A stretch of DNA of 39,442 nucleotides, taken from assembly GCF_004614165.1 (NCBI RefSeq), contig NZ_SPVG01000200.1:1-39442 (forward strand), given 5' to 3'. Of the stretch, positions 9,010-16,642 are shown piece by piece. The translations under genes and the position numbers were made by a program. This DNA comes from Duganella callida. GTDB lineage: Bacteria > Pseudomonadota > Gammaproteobacteria > Burkholderiales > Burkholderiaceae_D. Position 1 is the first letter of the stretch, and each line of letters opens with the position of its first letter. Below the pieces are notes generated by a model that had not been told where the DNA came from, made no database searches, and was given only the letters and a program-made list of their open reading frames with translations.

Positions 9010-9894
9010 ATGAGCCGCATCGACTACCGGGGACTGGCCGCGCTGGACGCCGTGATCGAATTCGGCAGCTTCGACAAGGCCGCCGCCGCCATGTCCATTA
9101 CCCAGTCGGCGGTATCGCAGCGGCTGCGCATGCTGGAAAACAGCGCCGGTGAACTGCTGGTGGTGCGCAGCCAGCCGCCGGTGCCGACCGACGCCGGCCA
9201 GCGCCTGATTGCGCATTACCGCCAGGTCCGGCTGCTGGAATCGGCGCTGACCCTGCGTCCCGGCGAAGCTGATGTGCGGCCGGAAATCGCCATCGCGGTC
9301 AACGCCGACAGCGCCGCCACGTGGCTGCAGGAAGCCGTCACCCCGCTGATGAGCCGCGGCGACTGCATGCTGCACATCCGCCTGGACGACCAGGACCATA
9401 CCCTGAGCATGCTGCGCGAAGGCCGGGTATTCGGCTGCGTGACCAGCGAAACCGCCCAGGTGCCGGGCACCACCGCCACACCGCTGGGCGCGATGCGATA
9501 TTTCTGCGTTGCAACACCAACCTTTGCCGCGCGCTGGTTCCCGGACGGCATGACGGCGCAGGCGGTCCAACACGCGCCGGTGATGACGTTTGACCGCAAG
9601 GACATGCTGCAAAGCCGCTTCATCGCCCAGCACACCGGTTACAGCGGGCGCTATCCGCATCACGCCCTGTCCAGTTCAGATGGCTACGTGCGTTTCGTCG
9701 AAGCCGGGTTTGGCTACGGGATGCTGCCGATCCAGCAATGCGGGCAGCAGCTGAGGGAAGGCAACCTGATCGACCTGGCCCCAGGAAAATGGCTGGATGT
9801 GACGTTGATCTGGCACATGTGGGACATCCAGACACCGTTCACACGCGCCCTGTCCGACAACCTGATCGCCACCGCCCGAAAATACTTGCTTTAA
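9010..9894 (+). CDS. argP: LysR-family regulator, ArgP/LysG type
   Basis: 294-residue transcription factor. The N-terminal winged helix-turn-helix occupies about residues 1-60 (AAAAMSITQSAVSQRLRMLE). The start YRGLAALDAVIEFGSFDKAA is typical of the ArgP/IciA/LysG group rather than general LysR proteins. The effector domain follows, ending in LIATARKYLL. The ATG at 9010 has AGGAAA just upstream; the reading frame is open further back, but those codons overlap the divergent exporter gene. Partnering with a LysE-family gene supports control of basic amino-acid export. It converges with the DOT1-like gene, whose stop begins two bases later. Confidence 0.93.
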   Translation: MSRIDYRGLAALDAVIEFGSFDKAAAAMSITQSAVSQRLRMLENSAGELLVVRSQPPVPTDAGQRLIAHYRQVRLLESALTLRPGEADVRPEIAIAVNADSAATWLQEAVTPLMSRGDCMLHIRLDDQDHTLSMLREGRVFGCVTSETAQVPGTTATPLGAMRYFCVATPTFAARWFPDGMTAQAVQHAPVMTFDRKDMLQSRFIAQHTGYSGRYPHHALSSSDGYVRFVEAGFGYGMLPIQQCGQQLREGNLIDLAPGKWLDVTLIWHMWDIQTPFTRALSDNLIATARKYLL

Positions 9895-9896
9895 GT

Positions 9897-10970
9897 CTAC
9901 GCGAACAGGGTGGCCAGTTCCTGCCGTACCCGCGCTTCCCATTCGTCGGCGTCGGGCTGGTGGAGGTAGCGTTCTTCCGCCGCCGGTTCGGTCATTACCG
10001 GACCGATGCGCTGGTAGAGCATGACGCTGGTCCACGACACCTGCCCCGGCGCAAAGGCGTGCAGCAGCCGGAACGCCGGGTGCCTGATCGGGAAGGTGGT
10101 GGTGCTGACCAGCGCGCCTTCCGCCAGCTCGCGCGCCAGCTTGTTGCTGATGGCGTCCATCAGCGGCCCGAAACAGGTGCTGTAGAGGAATACCAGGCTG
10201 GCGCCGCGCACGTCGACCTTGAACATGTCACTTTCGATGAAGGCGATGCGCGCGCCGAGGTCGAGCAGGTGCCGGCCGTCCGCCACCACGCCCGATGGCA
10301 GCGACAGCGGCGTCTCCGGCGTCAACGGTTCCGGCAGCGCCGCCAGTCCCTGGGCGGCCAGCGTCAGCATCCGCGCGCAGCGCTCCTGCGCCAGCCGATG
10401 CCGGTAGCTGAGCAGTTCGACGCCAATGCAGCGCGCAAACGGCAGCGTCAGCGCGGCGGTCATGACCACCTTGCCCAGCCCGCTGCCGAGGTCGACCATC
10501 ACGCCGCCCGGCGATAAATAAGGCCGCACCGCGTCAAAATAGTTTTCGAGCTCGAAGCGCTGCATTTCGCCGTAGATCAAGCTGCCTTCCTGGATCAGCC
10601 AGGCACGGATTTCGTCGTCGGCGATGGCGTTCAGCGGCCGAAACCCCGGCGGTGGCGCCAGTTTGGGCAACATCCCCAGTGGCATGATGCTGGCCGGCAG
10701 TGTGCCAATCAGCACGCCCAAGTGCGGCCGCAGCCGATGCAGCAGGTAGTCGTGACGTTCCGGCTTTTCCAGGCAGGCGCGCAGGGCGTAGCCGATTTCC
10801 ATGAAAGCCAGCAAGGGCGAGCCCGGCGTTAGCTCGAAGGTTGGCCGCGCATGCGATTCGCCGCCCTGTATGCTCTGCAACAAGGCCTCGAACACGTCGG
10901 CCGGCTGACGAAACCGCGTCACCGGCGGCGCCGGGCGGTTGGCGGTACGGAAAATAGGATCGTTACTCAT
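9897..10970 (-). CDS. DOT1-like class I SAM-dependent methyltransferase
   Basis: 357 residues from ATG 10970 (GGGA just upstream); ATG 10979 would add three residues. The C-terminal half is a Rossmann methyltransferase. The SAM-binding loop is VDLGSGLGKVVMTAAL, the acidic end of strand 2 is in GVELLSYRHRLAQE, then FIESDMF, and FLYSTCFGPLMDAISNKLA. That order and wording resemble the DOT1 fold, where the eukaryotic protein methylates histone H3. The first 130 residues are a helical N-terminal part I do not recognise. Its start lies 22 bases after the stop of the DUF5710 gene, which follows the halogenase, so the three are probably one operon. The bacterial substrate is unknown; protein methylation is possible but unproven. 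Confidence 0.82.
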   Translation of the reverse strand: MSNDPIFRTANRPAPPVTRFRQPADVFEALLQSIQGGESHARPTFELTPGSPLLAFMEIGYALRACLEKPERHDYLLHRLRPHLGVLIGTLPASIMPLGMLPKLAPPPGFRPLNAIADDEIRAWLIQEGSLIYGEMQRFELENYFDAVRPYLSPGGVMVDLGSGLGKVVMTAALTLPFARCIGVELLSYRHRLAQERCARMLTLAAQGLAALPEPLTPETPLSLPSGVVADGRHLLDLGARIAFIESDMFKVDVRGASLVFLYSTCFGPLMDAISNKLARELAEGALVSTTTFPIRHPAFRLLHAFAPGQVSWTSVMLYQRIGPVMTEPAAEERYLHQPDADEWEARVRQELATLFA

Positions 10971-10992
10971 CAATCCCATTGTAAATAAAACA

Positions 10993-11358
10993 TCACGCCG
11001 GCCGCAATGGCTGCATCATCTTCGCCACTTCGTCGTAGTGCGCCTGCCAGCCGGAACTGGCCAGCTTTGGCGCGCACACCGGGCAGGACGCGAAGGGGTC
11101 GCAGTCGTGCTGCAAATCGACAAAATAACGGCCGATCACCGGTTTGCCCGCGTACGAGTCGGTCATCACCGGCCGCGACTTGAGCGAGGGCGCGGCCACG
11201 GCCGGCACGAAATCGGCGCCGCCCGGCGGCAGCCAGCGCGCGAACGCCGCAGCGTCCTTCCCATCCGGCACGTACCAGGATTTACGCTCATTGTTCCAGC
11301 GCGCGCCCAGCGCCTTGGCTTCGTCTTTTTCCGCGAACGGCACTTTTAAATACATCAT
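10993..11358 (-). CDS. DUF5710-domain small protein
   Basis: 121 residues. The N-terminal 45 residues (YLKVPFAEKDEAKALGARW, then SWYVPDG) are a DUF5710 motif, a short domain often found in plasmid primase/TraC-like proteins and stand-alone proteins. The C-terminal part has a cysteine cluster, HDCDPFASCPVCAPKL, that could bind a metal. Two adjacent ATG codons (11358 and 11355) follow GGAG. It lies 39 bases after the halogenase stop and 22 bases before the methyltransferase start. Function unknown. Confidence 0.8.
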   Translation of the reverse strand: MMYLKVPFAEKDEAKALGARWNNERKSWYVPDGKDAAAFARWLPPGGADFVPAVAAPSLKSRPVMTDSYAGKPVIGRYFVDLQHDCDPFASCPVCAPKLASSGWQAHYDEVAKMMQPLRPA

Positions 11359-11397
11359 CTTCGTAGACTCCGAGACAGCAGGAGCGCTATTTTACTG

Positions 11398-12888
11398 CTA
11401 TCGCGATGCGCAGGCTGCGTTGAGATAGTCGGTATGATCCGGCATCGCGCCAACTTTTTCGATCATCAGCGCCCGCACGCGCGCCATCTGGGCCTGCAGC
11501 GGCGCGCGCTCCAGCGCCCGCACGAAGGGATCGTCGCTGTGCGGCACCACGCCCAGCCCCAGCAGCATGGAGACGAATGAGGGTTCGCTGAATCCCTCCG
11601 TGTCGTAGACCACCACCCGGCCGCTTTCGCGGAACAGTTCGATCTGGTGCCGCAGGCTGTCCGGAATCGCCATGTTGGCGCAGTAGCGCCAGAACTCGCT
11701 GTCGCTGCGCCTGGTCAGCTTGTAGTGCAGGATGATGAAATCGCGCACCGATTCGTAACGCCGCCCCATGTAGCGGTTGAACTCATAAGCGAGCTCGGGT
11801 TTGAAATCCAGATCGGGGAAATAGGTGATCAGCTGCCCGACCGCGTTTTCGATCAGGTTGATGCTGGTCGATTCCAGCGGTTCGACAAAGCCGGCCGACA
11901 AGCCGATGGCGACGCAATTCTTCCGCCAGGACTGACGCCGCCGGCCGGTGACGAAGCGCAGCTGACGCGGCTGGTCCAGCGGCGCGCCGTCCAGCCCCGC
12001 CAGCAGCACGCGCTGCGCTTCCGCATCGCTGGTGAAGGCATTGCTGTAGACATGACCATTGCCGGTGCGGTGCCGCAGCGGGATGCGCCACTGCCAGCCG
12101 GCCGCCCTGGCGGTCGAGGTGGTATACGGCGTGATGCTGGCCACCTTCTCGCACGGCACCGCCAGCGCACTGTTGCACGGCAGCTGTGCGCTCCAGTCCT
12201 CGTAACCGGCCTGCAGCGCGCCGTCGATCAGCAGGCCGCGAAAGCCCGAGCAATCGATGAACAGTTCGCCTTCGATGCGGCGGCCGTCCTTCAGCTTGAG
12301 CGCGCGGATGTGGCCGTCTTCAGGCCGCAGTTCGACCTGGTCGATCGTGGCCTCGACGCGCCGCACGCCGCGCTGCACGGCGTAGTCGCGCAGATAGGCC
12401 GCGTACAGGCCGGCGTCGAAATGATAGGCGTACGAGTAAGGCGCGTTGTCGCCGGGCGCGGCAAAGCGGTTGTTGCGCGCCATCAGCGTCGCCATCGACC
12501 AGTTTTCATACGACGGAATGGTGGGATCGGCGCGCGCCAGATGCAGCCAGTGCAGATGCGGCGAGCGGTTGTCGATACGCGGGCCGAAGTCGCCGAAACC
12601 GTGGAAGAAACGGCTGCCCAGCTGCCCCCAATCGCGGAATTCAATGCCGAGCTTGAAGCTGGCCTGGGTCTTGCGCAGAAAATCGGCCTCGTCCACGCCG
12701 AGCGCGGCGTTGTAGTAGCGGATGGTGGGCAAGGTGGCCTCGCCAACGCCCACGGTGCCGATCTCCGGCGATTCGATCAGCACAATCTCGCAGCGCCGGT
12801 CCAGCCGCTGGGCCAGCGGCGCCGCGGTCATCCAGCCTGCCGTGCCGCCGCCGACGATCACGATTTTGCGTATGGTTTTGTCGCCCAT
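11398..12888 (-). CDS. Tryptophan-halogenase-family flavoprotein
   Basis: 496-residue FAD-dependent halogenase-like enzyme, expected to use reduced flavin from a separate reductase. The FAD-binding loop is IVGGGTAGWM (residues 11-20), and GVGEAT is the conserved second flavin motif. Lys79 in ASFKLGIEF matches the catalytic lysine of PrnA-type halogenases. GWQWRIPL carries the family WxWxIP motif that blocks monooxygenase activity. FVEPLESTS is the conserved active-site segment. The ATG at 12888 has AGGAGA upstream; the frame is open further back but those codons overlap the divergent coiled-coil gene. No flavin reductase is adjacent. Family members of this type often sit near TonB receptors, but the only one here is about 8 kb away. 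Substrate unknown. Confidence 0.94.
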   Translation of the reverse strand: MGDKTIRKIVIVGGGTAGWMTAAPLAQRLDRRCEIVLIESPEIGTVGVGEATLPTIRYYNAALGVDEADFLRKTQASFKLGIEFRDWGQLGSRFFHGFGDFGPRIDNRSPHLHWLHLARADPTIPSYENWSMATLMARNNRFAAPGDNAPYSYAYHFDAGLYAAYLRDYAVQRGVRRVEATIDQVELRPEDGHIRALKLKDGRRIEGELFIDCSGFRGLLIDGALQAGYEDWSAQLPCNSALAVPCEKVASITPYTTSTARAAGWQWRIPLRHRTGNGHVYSNAFTSDAEAQRVLLAGLDGAPLDQPRQLRFVTGRRRQSWRKNCVAIGLSAGFVEPLESTSINLIENAVGQLITYFPDLDFKPELAYEFNRYMGRRYESVRDFIILHYKLTRRSDSEFWRYCANMAIPDSLRHQIELFRESGRVVVYDTEGFSEPSFVSMLLGLGVVPHSDDPFVRALERAPLQAQMARVRALMIEKVGAMPDHTDYLNAACASR

Positions 12889-13023
12889 GCGGTCTCCTGT
12901 TGTTGTGAAACCAGTATAACGGCGTGGCAAGGCCGGGCTGGCGTTTCCGGCAAAAACGAAAACGGCACAGGTGAAAAACATAAAGGAAGAGGCAACAATA
13001 GCGCCGCTATGCGAGAATGCCGC

Positions 13024-13665
13024 ATGCCTACTATCGAACCTCTCACCCTGACCCTGGCCGAACTGGCCGAGCGCTGGCATCTCAGCGCCAAGCAAGTGCT
13101 GGAATCGCCGCACGCCCTGCCCATGTATTTTTACTTCGACGGCCTGGTGTTCGATTTCAACGACCGCTGGCACCGCGCGAATGGCGATGCGCAGACGCAG
13201 CAGACGCTGGAAACCAGCAAGACGCGGCTGTCCACGCTGGAAATCGACCTGCAGCGCCAGGCCATGCACAAGCGCGGCCTGCTCAAGCTGACCCAATGGG
13301 AAGAAGCGCTGAGCGACGAGGAACTGCAAAGCCAGCAGGAAGAAGCCGACCGTCTGACGCAGGACATCGCCCACCTGAGCGCGCAACTGAAGGCGCGCGC
13401 GGACGAGCGCCAGCGCCGCGTGCGCAACGGTCTGCTGCGCGCCGCGCCGCGCACCTTGAAGGAAATCGCCGAGCGCGGCCAGGCGCGCTTTCCGCAATTC
13501 GCCTACATGCCGCACGCGCCGGGCAAGCCCGACGACGAGCAGGCCATCGCCGACGGCGCCGTGGTGGCGCTGGAAGATGGCTTCCCGGCCAGGGAATTCC
13601 TCACCGGCGCCGACCTGGTGGTGGCGATGCTGGACATCCGCGCCGCCGAGGACGGCGCGGTGTAA
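13024..13665 (+). CDS. Hypothetical coiled-coil protein
   Basis: 213 residues from ATG 13024; an ATG at 13009 would add five residues. The N-terminus (TLTLAELAERWHLSAKQVLE) looks like a small helix-turn-helix-type segment. Residues about 60-145 are highly charged and Gln/Glu/Arg-rich with heptad-like spacing, predicted coiled coil (SDEELQSQQEEADRLTQDIA). The C-terminal third is compact and acidic. No family recognised. Divergent from the halogenase; its stop at 13665 lies three bases from the end of the opposing oxidoreductase gene. It could be a DNA-binding or scaffold protein, but that is a guess from composition. Confidence 0.78.
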   Translation: MPTIEPLTLTLAELAERWHLSAKQVLESPHALPMYFYFDGLVFDFNDRWHRANGDAQTQQTLETSKTRLSTLEIDLQRQAMHKRGLLKLTQWEEALSDEELQSQQEEADRLTQDIAHLSAQLKARADERQRRVRNGLLRAAPRTLKEIAERGQARFPQFAYMPHAPGKPDDEQAIADGAVVALEDGFPAREFLTGADLVVAMLDIRAAEDGAV

Positions 13666-13668
13666 GGC

Positions 13669-14775
13669 TTACACCAGCGCGATCCGTTTCTGCTCGCGCG
13701 CCGAGCGGTACACGGCCTCGATGATGCGGATATCGCGCAAGCCCTCTTCGCCCGGCACGATGGGCTGCTTGTCCTGCTTGATGCACTGGGCCAGATGGTC
13801 GAGCTGGCCCGCCCACTGGGTGGCGCCCGGTCCCGGCGGCGGCGTGATCAGCTTGCTGCGATCCTGCCCCACCCACAGCTGGTTGCCGTCGTAGCGCGTG
13901 CCCGGCTCCAGATCGATGCGGCCCTTGTCGCCCATCAGCAGGATGTGGTTCTGGTTGGCGCTGTACATCGACATGCACGAGCCGATCACGCCGGACGGGA
14001 ACTCCAGCTGGAACTCGATCATGTCTTCCACTTCGCGGAAACGCGGGTCGTTGCGGTCCGTGGTTTCCTTGGCATAGACCGAGATCGGTTCCTCGGCCGT
14101 CATGTAACGTGCCGCGTTCAGCGCGTAAATGCCGATATCCATCATCGAACCGCCACCCGACATGGCTTTCTTCAGGCGCCACGCATTCGGATTGCCGGCG
14201 GTGAAGCCATGCTCGGAACGGAAATAGCGCAGCTTGCCGATGCCGCCGCTGCGGGCGATGCGGCGCGCTTCGAGGTTGTTGGCTTCGAAATGGCAGCGAT
14301 AGCCGATCATCAGCTTCTTGCCGGCCTGCTTGCAGGCGTCGATCATCTGCTGGCACTCGGCAGACGACACGGCCATCGGCTTTTCGCACAGCACGTGCTT
14401 GCCGGCCTTGGCGGCGCGGATGGTGTACTCGGCGTGCATGGACACGGGCAGGCAGACATAGACGATGTCGATGTCCGGATTGTCCTTGATGGCGTCGTAA
14501 TTCTTGTAATCGTAGATATTGCGTTCCGGCACGCCGTACTCGGCCGCGACGCGTTTGGCCTTGGCCGGGTCGCCGCTGACCAGCGCCACCAGTTTGCTGT
14601 GCTGGCAGTTCTTGAACTGCGGAATGATCACGCCCAGGCCGTAACCGCCCAGCCCGACGATCGCATAGCCCAGCTTGCGCTCCGGCGCCGCCGCGCGCGC
14701 CGGCAGGCCGACGGCCGCAGCCGTGATAGCGCTACCAGCAGCAAGTACAAGACCCCGTCTATTCATGTCTATCAT
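13669..14775 (-). CDS. Tat-exported Gfo/Idh/MocA-family oxidoreductase
   Basis: About 368 residues. A twin-arginine signal (MNRRGLVLAAG, then hydrophobic, ending LPARA) indicates export of the folded, cofactor-loaded enzyme to the periplasm, as for Zymomonas glucose-fructose oxidoreductase. The dinucleotide loop GLGGYGLGVI lies at the start of the Rossmann domain. VLCEKPMAVSSAECQQMI contains the EKP motif, and SGGGSMMDIGIYALNAARYM is the conserved catalytic-domain segment. The start is uncertain: ATG 14775 (AAGGAG eight bases upstream) or ATG 14766 (GGAG nine bases upstream). The substrate is probably a sugar or sugar derivative with tightly bound NADP. Divergent from the periplasmic binding protein. 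Confidence 0.93.
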   Translation of the reverse strand: MIDMNRRGLVLAAGSAITAAAVGLPARAAAPERKLGYAIVGLGGYGLGVIIPQFKNCQHSKLVALVSGDPAKAKRVAAEYGVPERNIYDYKNYDAIKDNPDIDIVYVCLPVSMHAEYTIRAAKAGKHVLCEKPMAVSSAECQQMIDACKQAGKKLMIGYRCHFEANNLEARRIARSGGIGKLRYFRSEHGFTAGNPNAWRLKKAMSGGGSMMDIGIYALNAARYMTAEEPISVYAKETTDRNDPRFREVEDMIEFQLEFPSGVIGSCMSMYSANQNHILLMGDKGRIDLEPGTRYDGNQLWVGQDRSKLITPPPGPGATQWAGQLDHLAQCIKQDKQPIVPGEEGLRDIRIIEAVYRSAREQKRIALV

Positions 14776-14896
14776 CTCCACCACTCCTTGTTAGTTGATC
14801 CTGCGAGGGCAATTTTAGTATAAGGATAAGTCGCCGGAGCGCCGGCAGTCGTAAAAAACTTTGAAATGGGCGATACTGGACGCGGAGACAAAACGC

Positions 14897-15628
14897 ATGG
14901 ACAAACACTTGGTATTCAGCGCATTGCTGACCGTACTGCCGCTGGCGTCCGTTGCCGCCGAGACCGCGCCGCCGGTGCGGCTGGTGGTCGGCGAGATGCC
15001 GCCGTATTCCGTGTCCGGCAATGCCGCCGCGCCCGGCCTGCTGGTGGAAATCACGCAGGAACTCGGGCACCGCGTCGGCGTGCCGCTGACGGTGGACTTT
15101 TATCCATGGCCGCGCGCTCTGGCCATGGTATCGCTGTCCAAGCGCACCCTCACCCTGCCCTTGAGCCGCACGCCGGAACGGGAAAACAATTACCGCTGGC
15201 TGCTCAAGATCTACAAGCAGAAACTGATCTTCGTCGGCCTGCGCGCCAACCGGCAATTGAGCGACCCCGCCCTGCTGAAGCAGGCGCGGCTGGTCGTGCT
15301 GCGCGGCACGCCATTCAAGCGGGATCTGACCGCGGCGGGCTACACCAATGTCGCCGAGTGCGCGACCAACAAGGAATGCGTGCGCATGGTCCGGCGCGGC
15401 ATCGCCGACGCGACCTATGGCGTGGAAGACGTCTACCGCAGCGCCGCCGACAACAAGCAAGGCGAATTCCGCTTCAGCCCCACCTTCCGCCACGACGAAG
15501 TGTGGCTGGCCGGCTCGCTCGACTTCAGCGACGACGATGCGCGCAAATGGAAAACCGCGCTGGACGCCATGCGCGCTGACGGCAACCTGGCGCGCATCTT
15601 TCACAAATATGGTATTTCGGGAAATTGA
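14897..15628 (+). CDS. Periplasmic solute-binding protein (SBP family 3-like)
   Basis: 243 residues from ATG 14897 (GGAGA upstream). A signal peptide (HLVFSALLTVLPLASVAA) precedes a mature domain beginning VRLVVGEMPPYSV and GLLVEITQELGHRVGV, the pattern of polar amino-acid-type binding proteins. FYPWPRALAMV and the C-terminal ADGNLARIFHKYGI are also typical. No ABC permease or ATPase genes are adjacent, so it may be an orphan binding or sensory protein of the kind common in environmental proteobacteria. Two bases separate its stop from the start of a decayed hydrolase gene. Confidence 0.88.
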   Translation: MDKHLVFSALLTVLPLASVAAETAPPVRLVVGEMPPYSVSGNAAAPGLLVEITQELGHRVGVPLTVDFYPWPRALAMVSLSKRTLTLPLSRTPERENNYRWLLKIYKQKLIFVGLRANRQLSDPALLKQARLVVLRGTPFKRDLTAAGYTNVAECATNKECVRMVRRGIADATYGVEDVYRSAADNKQGEFRFSPTFRHDEVWLAGSLDFSDDDARKWKTALDAMRADGNLARIFHKYGISGN

Positions 15629-15630
15629 AC

Positions 15631-16012
15631 ATGCACTTGATGAAGCACGCTGGCGCCGCTGCGCTGCTGCTGGCCGCCGCTGGCATCCGGGCCGCCCCGC
15701 CACCCGGCCAGGATGCCCTGGCCGGACCGCAACGCCGGGCGATGTGGGTGGCCGCAAACTGAATCTGTATTGCTGCGCCTATGCCGGCAGCAGCCTCAAT
15801 CCCGAGCTCGGTCCGGCGCTGAGCGCCGCGCAATCTGCCCAGGCGCTCAAGCCGACGTACTGGCGCGCCCGCGCTTCCGAACTGGACAGTCTGGAAACCA
15901 GCGCCAGCCAGATGCGCAGCGCGCGCAAGCCTTACGGCGCCATCAAGGTGGTCACGTGCCGCAGGCCGAACCGGCGGCCGTGAGCGCCGCCGTCAATCAG
16001 CTGCTGAATTAA
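15631..16012 (+). pseudogene. Alpha/beta-hydrolase remnant with internal deletions
   Basis: The first frame encodes a signal-peptide-like start (MHLMKHAGAAALLLAAAG) and stops at 15762. A second frame continues with YCCAYAGSSLNPELGPALS and a segment containing ELDSLETSASQMRSARKPYG (15790-15950), which resembles the cap region of secreted alpha/beta hydrolases. A third frame resumes at the junction near 15950 with GHVPQAEPAAVSAAVNQLL, matching the family C-terminus around the catalytic His (GH..q.P.aV). The nucleophile elbow and the intervening core are absent. At least two deletions or frame changes are needed, so this is a relic rather than a functional gene. Its terminal TAA overlaps the stop of the opposing small ORF. 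Confidence 0.75.
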
Positions 16013-16233
16013 TCATACACATGCCGCGGCGTACGGCATTTTTCGATGGTGCCGGGCGATGGCGTGTCGGACTGGCGCCGCACCGACGCTGCGGACAGCA
16101 CGCGCAGAATGGTTTCGCGCGGCACATCGTGGGCCTCCAGGAAGGCCCAGGCCGTTGCGGCGCCGCTCAGCGCGTCGATGACGACCGCCTGCTCCAGCGC
16201 CTCGGCCAGATGGTAATTGGTTCGGGGTTGCAT
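16009..16233 (-). CDS. Small hypothetical protein
   Basis: 74 residues from ATG 16233, preceded by AGGTGAG at suitable spacing. The first part (YHLAEALEQAVVIDALSGAA) is helical, followed by WAFLEAHDVPRETILRVLS and a basic, proline-containing tail. No family recognised; the composition fits a small cytoplasmic helical protein. A -10-like TATAGT (16342-16337) and a 9-bp inverted repeat (16369-16390) lie upstream, suggesting it is a real, regulated gene. Confidence 0.65.
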   Translation of the reverse strand: MQPRTNYHLAEALEQAVVIDALSGAATAWAFLEAHDVPRETILRVLSAASVRRQSDTPSPGTIEKCRTPRHVYD

Positions 16234-16336
16234 AGCTCTCACCTGTGAAATCGTGTTGCGAAGCACTCACGGGATAAGGTGAGAAGCGGGCCGGAGATTG
16301 CGCGGAGCTGGGGCGCAACGGGCCAGTGAAGCCACC

Positions 16337-16342
16337 ACTATA
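16337..16342 (-). promoter_or_regulatory. -10-like element before the small ORF
   Basis: TATAGT on the minus strand, about 100 bases before the start codon at 16233. No good -35 is visible at 16-18 bp; TTGAAG occurs about 21 bp upstream. Weak evidence alone, but it sits in the only AT-rich patch of this gap. Confidence 0.4.
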
Positions 16343-16368
16343 TCAACTTTGAAAGGCACTCCCCTTCA

Positions 16369-16390
16369 ATCATTTTCAATCGAAAATGAT
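16369..16390. promoter_or_regulatory. 9-bp inverted repeat, possible operator
   Basis: ATCATTTTC and GAAAATGAT are perfect inverted arms around a 4-base spacer. The site lies upstream of the small ORF and downstream of the tRNA terminator. There is no T-run, and the AT-rich arms suit a protein-binding operator better than a terminator. The binding protein is unknown; half-site AATGA loosely recalls Fur sites but does not match the consensus well. Confidence 0.45.
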
Positions 16391-16423
16391 CTTTCGATAG
16401 TGTGGGAGGCAGCTGCTGATGGC

Positions 16424-16454
16424 AAAAAATAATAGCTGCTCGAAAGCAGCTATT
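16424..16454 (-). terminator. Intrinsic terminator downstream of tRNA
   Basis: On the minus strand AATAGCTGCT, loop TTCG, AGCAGCTATT forms a perfect 10-bp stem, followed by A and six T residues. It lies 6 bases after the encoded CCA of the tRNA and would end the rpoD-tRNA transcript. Confidence 0.93.
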
Positions 16455-16460
16455 CAGGAT

Positions 16461-16539
<79 letters not shown>

Positions 16540-16642
16540 TAAGGGGTCGCTGCGCCGGAGCCTGTCATGGCCTCGCTGATGCGCATCCGGCAATGACGCC
16601 GAGCACGCGAGCATAAAGGTTGGACAAGGCCCCAGTCAAGCC

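Noticed and set aside
12889-13515. N-terminal extension of the halogenase reading frame
   Set aside because: The extra residues overlap the divergent coiled-coil gene and lack homology; ATG 12888 has a strong ribosome-binding site and gives the family start.
16369-16390. Inverted repeat as a Fur box
   Set aside because: Only the AATGA half-site is similar; spacing and flanks do not match the Fur consensus well, and no iron gene is adjacent.
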